A DNA stretch of 44,039 nucleotides. It comes from a virus. A model generated the notes under the pieces. That model ran no database searches, was not told the origin of the DNA, and saw only the letters and a program-made list of their open reading frames with translations. The stretch spans positions 1-44,039 of the IMG/VR virus record IMGVR_UViG_3300017971_000421; one strand, written 5' to 3'. This document shows positions 37,731 to 44,039 of this stretch, one piece after another. A program made the position numbers and the translations under genes. Numbering within the stretch: the stretch's first letter is position 1; each line of letters begins with the position of its first letter.

Positions 37731-38459
37731 CTATAACAGGAACAAATAGTCCCGGCGTTCTTCACAGATGGGCTTTTCAACTTTATAAAAATTGTAGCCT
37801 ACCTTGATAAAATCATCGTGAAGACGAGCCCGGATCCCCCTACAGTCTTCGACTTCATAAATGCGCTTGGGCTTGCAAGTGCATTCATCCACTCTGGCAT
37901 ACATCCTTTTACGGGATGCTTCTTTCAGAGCTTTGAAGGCCAGACCATCTGTATTGTAGTAATACAGTTCGTCCTGCAGTTTGTTTTTTTCCTTCGCAAA
38001 AGCCTTTAAAGCTTTTGTAACTGTATCCCAATCGGAAATTTTGTGAATAGGGATGATAGACCGTTCGCAGGCATATTGACTTCGCTTGATCCAGTTAACA
38101 TCAAACCGAGTGGAGGTACCGAAGGTGACGATGTCGCCATAACCAGCGTTGATAATACTGCCGCCGGTTGTCCGTGCTGTTTCGTCCCCGGAAACGGTAA
38201 GACCCCGCTTCTGGGCTTCCTTAACAAGCTCTTCCAGATAAACGGTGGGCTCATCTAGAAGGACAGCGAAACTGCCATCAACCTTGTTACGGGGCTGCTT
38301 TTTTGAAGAACGAATCTTCTCAGCAACATCTTCGGGAATTGCGTAAGGACGGAAAAACCTACTTACGGTCCTCCCCGTACATGGACTAGCAACTGATCTC
38401 CGTACAACAACATCAGCGTTGTTATCAGAGATATCAAAACAGATCCTTCTTGTACTCAT
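37731..38459 (-). CDS. Unknown protein, higher GC than neighbours (242 aa)
   Basis: No recognised family. The N-terminus has Arg-rich beta segments (STRRICFDISDNNADVVVRR) and the middle contains TARTTGGSIINAGYGDIVTF. The C-terminal third has several cysteines (DECTCKPKRIYEVEDCRG) that might bind metal. Hand counts give about 37-65% GC across 60-base lines of this gene (65% at 38161-38220), against about 30% in a helicase-gene line (38881-38940). The gene is flanked by a 26-nt gap before it and the 60-nt hairpin gap after it. Recent acquisition is a reasonable inference. It may also encode something with different codon pressure, such as a highly expressed early protein. Confidence 0.7.
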   Translation of the reverse strand: MSTRRICFDISDNNADVVVRRSVASPCTGRTVSRFFRPYAIPEDVAEKIRSSKKQPRNKVDGSFAVLLDEPTVYLEELVKEAQKRGLTVSGDETARTTGGSIINAGYGDIVTFGTSTRFDVNWIKRSQYACERSIIPIHKISDWDTVTKALKAFAKEKNKLQDELYYYNTDGLAFKALKEASRKRMYARVDECTCKPKRIYEVEDCRGIRARLHDDFIKVGYNFYKVEKPICEERRDYLFLL

Positions 38460-38485
38460 ATATTGTTAATTAATTGATTTGTAAT

Positions 38486-39481
38486 TTATGTGGAGTTATT
38501 TTCATCATGCTGGTCAATTCTATTGTGCTTTAGATTATTCTTAAATTTTATAATTGCAGGTTTTCCCTCTCTGTTCTTAAGGATATGCATGTATATTAAG
38601 TTGGGCACATCCCAACCGCTTGGTCCATACTCCTTAATACCTAATAGTTCAGGTCTATGCAATACAAATAAATAATCTGAGGCTTGAAAAATAGATTCAC
38701 TTCCGAAAATATCTCTTCGGATTGGGAAATGTAAATTGGGTTTTACTATCCTTTCTGTTGTTTCTATTTCACGATTCAATTGACTTAGTTGAATCACTGT
38801 ATTAGAACCATATTTCTTTATTTCCATAAACATATGTTGCAGATCAGACAGTGTCTCACGCTCAGAATTCCCCAATCGTCCCTTAGTTAAAAGGGTGTGA
38901 TCAAGAAAAATTACTATCCATTTTCCTTTTATTTCTGGTAACTCCATAAAATGAAGTATCGTTGTTTTAATTTCATCGACATTGCCTGGTACATCTACAT
39001 AGTAGATAGGATATCGTTCAATCTTTCTGGCTTCCTCAAGTACGGCATGATACTCGGCTTCGTTGAGTTTTTCTTTACCAGAACCATACAGTTGCTGAGT
39101 GGTTTTAGCCAATTTATATGAAATCTTTCGACCTACCTGACGCGATGAAAGCATCTCAAAATTGAATGATAGCACCACAAATTCGGTCTCTGGGTTTAAA
39201 TCAAATAAATCAGTTTCTAAGGAATTTGCGAATGCGGATTTACCACTGCCACTTATACCCGCTACAGTATAAATCGTATTTGGTTCAATGCCACCCATGC
39301 ACTGTTCGTTAAATTTGGGCCAACGAGTTTTCAAAGATCTTACGATTCCAGCTCGTCTATCTGCAATATATTTGACAATCTCGTTAGTTGGATCCTTGAT
39401 ATTTCGTAATGGCAGTATTTTGTTAGATAAGTTCATTGCCATATCCCATATCCTCTTCTGTCTCACCGTGGCTCTGTTCAT
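38486..39481 (-). CDS. DnaB-type replicative helicase
   Basis: 331 residues, essentially the C-terminal RecA-like motor of DnaB without the usual N-terminal collar domain. Walker A is GISGSGKS (75-82), Walker B is KWIVIFLDHTLL (D194), followed by VIQLSQLNRE (motif H3-like) and FQASDYLFVLHRPE. It unwinds DNA ahead of polymerase A and pairs with the Toprim primase downstream. The ATG at 39481 overlaps the upstream gene by 59 nt. An ATG at 39442 is preceded by AGAGG at good spacing and would give a 318-residue protein. I cannot choose between them firmly. Confidence 0.85.
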   Translation of the reverse strand: MNRATVRQKRIWDMAMNLSNKILPLRNIKDPTNEIVKYIADRRAGIVRSLKTRWPKFNEQCMGGIEPNTIYTVAGISGSGKSAFANSLETDLFDLNPETEFVVLSFNFEMLSSRQVGRKISYKLAKTTQQLYGSGKEKLNEAEYHAVLEEARKIERYPIYYVDVPGNVDEIKTTILHFMELPEIKGKWIVIFLDHTLLTKGRLGNSERETLSDLQHMFMEIKKYGSNTVIQLSQLNREIETTERIVKPNLHFPIRRDIFGSESIFQASDYLFVLHRPELLGIKEYGPSGWDVPNLIYMHILKNREGKPAIIKFKNNLKHNRIDQHDENNST

Positions 39482-40010
39482 CTAACATCCTTTCATGGAA
39501 TACTCTCCATTCTTCGGAGGCAAGCCATTTAGGCAAGCGTTTCATATATGCCATACTTCCATCCCGTTTCCTAGCTTCAGTTTCGAAACGAAGAGCATTC
39601 ATTATACGCTCATGTTTGCTTATGTTTCCACCAGTTAAACGTTTATAGATTTTCCGACATCTTTCCAAATCGGTACGCAGGTAATCCTTCACTCCATCAG
39701 ACCGAATGACTTTAACAGGATAAATGTCAATTAATTCCTGAAACCAATCACGGTCCATGCCCAAAAGTTTGTAACCTTTGGTTAAAACAACAAATTTTGA
39801 GAAATCTATAGTTTCTCCTTCATTAAGACTAGCCAGAAATTCTAGTTCAATGAGTTGACGTAATTCTTGACCAATGTTAAGATTGTCAATTGATTCATAC
39901 CATTCTTTTAGGATGATATAATTTTCTTCAATTAATAATCTTAGTATGAAAAATTGTGTTGGCGTTAACTTTTCATTTGCTAACACCTGTGTGTCAATCT
40001 CTATAATCAT
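39423..40010 (-). CDS. Putative winged-helix replication accessory protein
   Basis: 195 residues. The N-terminal part (NEKLTPTQFFILRLLIEENY ... LRQLIELEFLASLNEGETI) resembles a winged-helix unit: a TPTQ-started helix, a second helix, and a wing-like strand region with FVVLTKGYKLL. The C-terminal half is charged and helical (RTDLERCRKIYKRLTGGNIS, then RIMNALRFETEARKRDG), followed by LPKWLASEEW. It is directly upstream of, and overlapping, the DnaB-type helicase. A helicase-loader or replication-initiation role is therefore plausible but unproven. A transcription regulator is the main alternative. Confidence 0.6.
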   Translation of the reverse strand: MIIEIDTQVLANEKLTPTQFFILRLLIEENYIILKEWYESIDNLNIGQELRQLIELEFLASLNEGETIDFSKFVVLTKGYKLLGMDRDWFQELIDIYPVKVIRSDGVKDYLRTDLERCRKIYKRLTGGNISKHERIMNALRFETEARKRDGSMAYMKRLPKWLASEEWRVFHERMLDEQSHGETEEDMGYGNELI

Positions 40011-40053
40011 TATTTAAAAGGTATTGGACCATAGAGACATTATTTGACAAATA

Positions 40054-40377
40054 CTACATCTTAAGTTCGGTGAATTTAATCCACTGTCTCTTTGGATGTA
40101 TGTAATCCTCTTTATCCCGGTAGTAGTTGACCATATCTAGAAAATCCTCCGGGTCAGGATTTCCGGCCTTTAATATTTTTATTCTTTCCTTGTGCTTACC
40201 TCTGGCCATATGCACATCCAGTTCAGTGCAGTTACAATCAAAGGCTAATGATATTAAAGAAGCTAATTCTCTATCAGTAGGCTTGCGCTTCTTTAAGTCG
40301 TAAACACCGTTACTATCAGCCTGCATCCAGTGATATGGATATTTATCCTCAACCATATCAATTAACAAACGCAACAT
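40054..40377 (-). CDS. Hypothetical protein (107 aa)
   Basis: I start it at ATG 40377-40375, one base after the stop of the preceding gene. A longer frame beginning at 40569 would run across most of that gene in another frame, with a Ser/Lys/Leu-rich sequence that looks like a shadow. The product begins MLRLLIDMVEDKYPYHWMQA and contains KKRKPTDRELASLISLAFDC and NPDPEDFLDMVNYYRDKEDY. It is acidic-basic mixed and mostly helical. No family recognised. The sequence quality and tight spacing support a real gene. Confidence 0.65.
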   Translation of the reverse strand: MLRLLIDMVEDKYPYHWMQADSNGVYDLKKRKPTDRELASLISLAFDCNCTELDVHMARGKHKERIKILKAGNPDPEDFLDMVNYYRDKEDYIHPKRQWIKFTELKM

Positions 40378-40378
40378 T

Positions 40379-40627
40379 TTAGGCTGCGATTCCAGGTGCC
40401 CGACGTGCAGCGCGTGCAGCAACGACTTGCATTGGATTGAAATTAGGTCTCGCTTCCATACGAGCTCTGAACCGCTCTTCTTGCTTTCTCTTAAGTTTTT
40501 CCTTAAGTTCGGCGAGTTTTTGCTTGTGCTCCTCTGGTGTAAGAGTTGGTTTCTCATGTTTTCTGGCATATTTTACAGGTAAACATCTGGAATGGCTATA
40601 ATAAACATAGAAATTATCGTCGTTCAT
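40379..40627 (-). CDS. Hypothetical basic coiled-coil protein (82 aa or longer)
   Basis: The first ATG is at 40627, giving MNDDNFYVYYSHSRCLPVKY, then a Lys/Glu helix (PEEHKQKLAELKEKLKRKQE) and an Ala/Arg-rich end (VVAARAARRAPGIAA). The same frame stays open for 53 codons upstream, to a TGA at 40789-40787. Those codons read like genuine protein (FNFLRDRPFSEQEKTKFSKI), yet contain no ATG, GTG or TTG. The true product may therefore start at a rare codon or arise by frameshift from the gene upstream. Function unknown. Confidence 0.6.
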   Translation of the reverse strand: MNDDNFYVYYSHSRCLPVKYARKHEKPTLTPEEHKQKLAELKEKLKRKQEERFRARMEARPNFNPMQVVAARAARRAPGIAA

Positions 40628-40758
40628 TATTTCGTGAACTGATACGGTATCTTTACTGTTCCATTTTTTCCTTATCTGAGATGCAGCTTCATGCGAGATT
40701 TTGCTAAACTTCGTTTTTTCTTGTTCAGAAAATGGACGGTCACGCAGAAAGTTAAATA

Positions 40759-41523
40759 TTACATCATCAAAAGTCCATAGAATTGTTCAACATCACGTTG
40801 ATATCCCCTATTAATAGCTGATTTATGAATATAATAAATGTTTTTTGGTCTCTTTGCGCCCTTTATAGAAAAGAAAATCATTGAACCGGCACCTCTATCA
40901 TTTTGATAGATTTGTTTTTGCAGATAATCGGAAAATCGCATACTTCTGTTTACATCACTGAGTACGCTATTGACTCTATTACAGTGTTCTTTTATTTTCG
41001 ACTCTCTGTTTTTTAATGTATCAAAAGTAAAATGAGATAAGATTGCTTGAAAATCCTCGTTATTCTCTTTAATATTCTTAGACTGCTTGGAGAATAATTC
41101 TCGAATATATTGTTCATCTCGTCCATACGGTTTTTCATCAAGTTTTCCTGGATATGACGAAATTCCATCAATGGTCATTTGAGTAGCTATTACTCCGGAT
41201 AATTTTAGATCCTTATTCTTTATTTCGTTTGGCAAATATAACTTTGTGGTTTTTCGACATTTATTTAAAAATGAAGTCACATCACCCTCTTTACCTATCC
41301 ACCAACCATGACTGCGTTTATAATCTTCATACAAGCTATCCAATCCTTTCTTGTGAGTGGACACCAATTCATTTACATTTAGATACATCATCGAACCATA
41401 ACCTGTCCACATATGCTTATGTTCTGAAAGAATATTACGAATTTGTTCTCGCTTTATGAGAGCTGCAAGCCAATTTAGCTCTTTTCCATTATTATAGTGT
41501 ATAATTTTTTCAATATTAAACAT
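40759..41523 (-). CDS. Hypothetical protein (254 aa)
   Basis: No family recognised. It starts 9 nt after the polymerase stop. The N-terminus is helical with KELNWLAALIKREQIRNILS. The middle contains HGWWIGKEGDVTSFLNKCRK and a TIDGISSYPGKLDEKPYGRD loop. The C-terminal part is GAGSMIFFSIKGAKRPKNIY followed by a helical end, QRDVEQFYGLLMM. The TAA overlaps the open upstream frame of the next gene in another register, which raises the possibility of a frameshifted longer product. A replication accessory role is only suggested by position. Confidence 0.6.
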   Translation of the reverse strand: MFNIEKIIHYNNGKELNWLAALIKREQIRNILSEHKHMWTGYGSMMYLNVNELVSTHKKGLDSLYEDYKRSHGWWIGKEGDVTSFLNKCRKTTKLYLPNEIKNKDLKLSGVIATQMTIDGISSYPGKLDEKPYGRDEQYIRELFSKQSKNIKENNEDFQAILSHFTFDTLKNRESKIKEHCNRVNSVLSDVNRSMRFSDYLQKQIYQNDRGAGSMIFFSIKGAKRPKNIYYIHKSAINRGYQRDVEQFYGLLMM

Positions 41524-41532
41524 AGTTTTACA

Positions 41533-43524
41533 TTAATGACACCAATATTTTTCTACTGTAGGTTCAGCTGGCACTTCCATGCTATGAACGAATGTTCGGC
41601 CTGCTTGCTCCATACTTTCTTGCTGAATTTTTGTGTATTTTTCAGCTAAATCCTTGTCCATTTCTAAAGAACATTCATCATGAACAACATTAACGATTTT
41701 TACAGGGGCATCTTCAAAAGGCAAAACATTTTCTTTCAGTAACCTGTCGCGTAATATGACTAAAGCCGCTTTGGTCATATCACCGGCTGTTCCCTGAATT
41801 GGAGTATTCATCGCCCGCCTTTCAATATTACCACGAATAATTACAAATTTACTTCGATCTTCATTGGTCCGCAGTTCATACGGAATTTGCTTTAGACGCT
41901 TATATTCAGACCATTCTTTGAACCATCGTATACGGTTGGTTACATTATTAGTCCTTATAAATCCATTGTCCAAGGCAAATCTTTTGCTTTCTTCAAACAT
42001 ATCCCTAAGAGATGGGAAACCCTTGTAAAAAGCATCGATCAACTCTTGAGCTTCTTTCTCAGGTATTTTCAATGTTCGGGATAACGTATACGCAGAACCG
42101 CCAAAACTTATAAAGAAATTTATAATTTTACCCTTGTACCGATATGCTTTATTTTTGTTGTCTTTTGTTACCACAAACTTCTTGCCAAAAGATGCAGAAA
42201 ACATCACTGTTGCTACAAAAGAATGTATATCCCCGTCACCGGTCTTGAAGAAATTAATGTAATTCTCATCTCCAGACTTATCAGCCATTATTCGAGCTTC
42301 TTGTTGAGCATAATCAGCTGTTGAGATGACTTTTCCATCTGGCGCCTCAAATGCCTCCCTAAACAATCGAGTATCCAAATCATCTTCATCATAATTTGGT
42401 ATTTGTTGAAGATTAGGTTTTCTCGAACTCATTCGACCGGTTTCGATTACTTGATTGTATGTAGTACGTATCCGACTGTCATCACTTACATACTTGCCCA
42501 AGTAATCTATACCGAACGATGTTATTACTTTTTCTTCTTCCCTGTATCTTAATATTAGATCTGTGATGGGATAATTTTTTTTCAGTGCTCGGATTGCTTC
42601 AGCACCAGATGATGGTTTACCATGTTTGTCAACGGGTCTTATGCCGTATATGTTTTTGAGTATGTCATATACTTGTTTATCGCTGCTCCAATTGACTTTA
42701 CATTCTCTCGTGTCCATATATGCTGCATTAAACAGATCTTGCTGAAAAGCATCTATTTTATACTGCGGGGCACACTGCAACAATAAATCATCTAATTCTT
42801 TCGTAGTTTTTTTCAACCGCTCAGAATACTTAATAGTAATATTTCGCCATTTATTTTTGTTGATATGCAAACCATTATGTTCCATATCACCGACTACCAG
42901 CACTAGCTTATTTTCTAGGCGAATACAATTCTGTAATTCGTATTGAGAAATCAGTCGTTCTTGTTCTTCTTTTATTTGAAATGGGTATAAAACATCATTG
43001 GCACCATACATTACTTGTGAATGTGTGTACGGTTTGCTGCCAACTGTGTGGAATTCATCACGTACAGATTTAATTACATCTTCACCAAAATAATGTTTGT
43101 AAACACCAGCTAGTGAATAACGTTTTGCTTTCATAGCCTCTACCGCGTTATACATACCGTTATACAAAACATTCTCTGCAATCATCGTGTCATACACGTT
43201 ACGCAGTAATATTTTGTATGGTTTCAGCATATTATAATCAAATCTAATGTTGTGACCGATGAAAGTTTTGTTAGGGTCGTTTAAAATATCTTTAAATAAT
43301 TCAACTGGATAATCGCGAACATCGATTACTATTTGGTCGAATTCCGGTGTACCAAATTGTAACATTATTATGTTCTTAGTTTTGTAGAACATACTGTTGG
43401 TTTCGCAATCTAAAGCAAGCACAGGTTTATCTTTAAGCATCTCTAAGACATCCTTGATGCTTATGTCAGTACGTACATCTACATCGAAAAATACACTACT
43501 CTGTTTGCTCAGATAAAAAACCAT
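41533..43524 (-). CDS. Family A DNA polymerase with 3'-5' exonuclease
   Basis: 663 residues. Exonuclease motifs: ALDCETNS (D39, E41), FIGHNIRFDYNML, and MYGANDVLY. Polymerase motifs: A, STADYAQQEARIMA (D404); B, YKGKIINFFISFGGSAYTLS; C, VVHDECS (HDE at 615-617). Both active sites look intact. In the O-helix the Klenow pattern KAINFGLIYG becomes KIINFFISFG, so a Phe replaces the usual Tyr before Gly. It is the replicative polymerase of the phage, with helicase and primase in the same block. Some crAss-like lineages carry family A and others family B at this role. It overlaps the upstream small gene by 29 nt. Confidence 0.95.
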   Translation of the reverse strand: MVFYLSKQSSVFFDVDVRTDISIKDVLEMLKDKPVLALDCETNSMFYKTKNIIMLQFGTPEFDQIVIDVRDYPVELFKDILNDPNKTFIGHNIRFDYNMLKPYKILLRNVYDTMIAENVLYNGMYNAVEAMKAKRYSLAGVYKHYFGEDVIKSVRDEFHTVGSKPYTHSQVMYGANDVLYPFQIKEEQERLISQYELQNCIRLENKLVLVVGDMEHNGLHINKNKWRNITIKYSERLKKTTKELDDLLLQCAPQYKIDAFQQDLFNAAYMDTRECKVNWSSDKQVYDILKNIYGIRPVDKHGKPSSGAEAIRALKKNYPITDLILRYREEEKVITSFGIDYLGKYVSDDSRIRTTYNQVIETGRMSSRKPNLQQIPNYDEDDLDTRLFREAFEAPDGKVISTADYAQQEARIMADKSGDENYINFFKTGDGDIHSFVATVMFSASFGKKFVVTKDNKNKAYRYKGKIINFFISFGGSAYTLSRTLKIPEKEAQELIDAFYKGFPSLRDMFEESKRFALDNGFIRTNNVTNRIRWFKEWSEYKRLKQIPYELRTNEDRSKFVIIRGNIERRAMNTPIQGTAGDMTKAALVILRDRLLKENVLPFEDAPVKIVNVVHDECSLEMDKDLAEKYTKIQQESMEQAGRTFVHSMEVPAEPTVEKYWCH

Positions 43525-43765
43525 ACTCTAATTGTTCTTCAAATTCCAGTTCTTCGAGAGTTTTAGGCTCTATAACTTTTTCTTCAATTTGACTGGGAAA
43601 AACTATAGCGGATTCACCTGGGTAATAATTGCTATCGCATACATAATATGACGTTCCTAACAATAATACTTTCATGAATTCCCCTGCTCTCGCATGAACC
43701 CGCTGTTTTTTACCAGATTGACCATTAACTCCCGTTATATTTCTACTGAGTTTTAGTCTCATCAT
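43496..43765 (-). CDS. Hypothetical protein (89 aa)
   Basis: Starts 23 nt inside the previous gene and ends 29 nt inside the polymerase gene, so it is embedded in a coupled operon. The N-terminus is basic (RLKLSRNITGVNGQSGKKQR). The centre (FMKVLLLGTSYYVCDSNYY) suggests a small beta barrel, and the C-terminus is strongly acidic (PKTLEELEFEEQLEYG). An internal ATG at residue 31 is an alternative start. No family recognised. TAG stop. Confidence 0.55.
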   Translation of the reverse strand: MMRLKLSRNITGVNGQSGKKQRVHARAGEFMKVLLLGTSYYVCDSNYYPGESAIVFPSQIEEKVIEPKTLEELEFEEQLEYGFLSEQTE

Positions 43766-44024
43766 TTTCAGTTTGTTTGGGAAAATAACCGTAGGTCTTT
43801 CGCAATCTTCTTTCCTTGGTTCCCTTCAAAACGTTAATTACTCTCATGTACGACCATCCGTTTTTTATTCCGTGTAACAATGTTACTGCAAGAATGTATT
43901 CTCCCTTGTTTATGTGATCTGCAAGTGCAAGCAATATATGTTCATCCAAAGCTTTGATTCCTTCATCAACCTTATTGTTGTCAATGTCGCTGTAATTATA
44001 CCATTTTGGGTCTATTTGTTTCAT
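43743..44024 (-). CDS. Hypothetical protein (93 aa)
   Basis: The first minus-strand gene in the window; the block probably continues beyond the right edge. The product is helical and Ala/Leu-rich in the middle (DEGIKALDEHILLALADHIN), then GEYILAVTLLHGIKNGWSYM and a basic segment (KGTKERRLRKTYGYF). A GAGAG run lies ~5 nt before the ATG and could act as a ribosome-binding site. No family recognised. TAG stop, overlapping the next gene by 23 nt. Confidence 0.6.
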   Translation of the reverse strand: MKQIDPKWYNYSDIDNNKVDEGIKALDEHILLALADHINKGEYILAVTLLHGIKNGWSYMRVINVLKGTKERRLRKTYGYFPKQTENDETKTQ

Positions 44025-44039
44025 TATTCTCTCGTCAAA

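Noticed and set aside
40378-40569. N-terminal 64 codons of a longer frame ending at 40054
   Set aside because: They run across the 82-aa gene in another frame, look like low-complexity shadow sequence, and an ATG sits one base after that gene's stop at 40377.
1-44039. Stop-codon reassignment as reported in some crAss-like phages
   Set aside because: Long genes read through cleanly in the standard code and TAG ends several genes at sensible places, so there is no sign of recoding in this window.

Overview
This window is a 44 kb piece of a tailed bacteriophage genome of the crAss-like group (Crassvirales). No host chromosome genes, rRNA, tRNA, insertion sequence or CRISPR array is visible. Three things point to crAss-like phage: (i) the gene order of ring/connector proteins, a very large muzzle/stabilisation protein, cargo proteins and a gigantic virion RNA polymerase; (ii) a DFDID catalytic motif in that polymerase, as in the crAss-like phage phi14:2 enzyme; (iii) a replication block with family A DNA polymerase, DnaB-type helicase, Toprim primase, SSB and PD-(D/E)XK nucleases. 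The AT-rich sequence and the virion-gene leaders without Shine-Dalgarno motifs fit a Bacteroidota host, but this is inference. Stops appear to follow the standard code: TAA ends nearly all plus-strand genes, and TAG ends several minus-strand ones.

Left part (1-30,165, plus strand): virion genes. A truncated fibre-like protein with a lectin-like fold and 11 short repeats is followed by three connector-type proteins, a 1,537-residue muzzle-like protein with two inserted beta domains, a previously unlisted 58-residue Cys/Arg/Lys-rich protein (7957-8133), and three probable cargo/ejection proteins. Then comes one reading frame of 5,677 codons (11990-29023). It joins a membrane-active N-terminus, coiled coil, acidic linkers, an HEAFH zinc-protease motif, the RNA polymerase, an ASCH-like domain, a NADAR-like domain, a second HEFGH protease motif and a C-terminal helical/membrane segment. 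Directly after it lies a membrane-anchored caspase/legumain-like (clan CD) cysteine protease.

Middle (30,166-30,433): a convergent intergenic region with two intrinsic terminators facing each other, an 11-nt direct repeat and a palindrome.

Right part (30,434-44,024, minus strand, read right to left): a tightly packed, overlapping replication and recombination cluster. In order of transcription it holds two small unknowns, DNA polymerase A, several unknowns (one with a suspicious upstream open frame), a winged-helix-like protein, DnaB-type helicase, a higher-GC unknown, a Sak4-like ATPase, SSB, primase, a 605-residue conserved phage protein, an M20/M28-type metallopeptidase, a DUF1064-like nuclease, a RecB/lambda-exo-like nuclease and a conserved small protein.

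Working model: the virion injects the giant polymerase polyprotein to transcribe early genes. Its protease, NADAR and ASCH modules may process the polyprotein or counter host defences. The minus-strand genes then replicate and recombine the DNA. The most interesting targets are the NADAR/ASCH cargo inside the vRNAP polyprotein, the adjacent caspase-like protease, and an exact 37-nt in-frame repeat linking the polymerase and NADAR regions.
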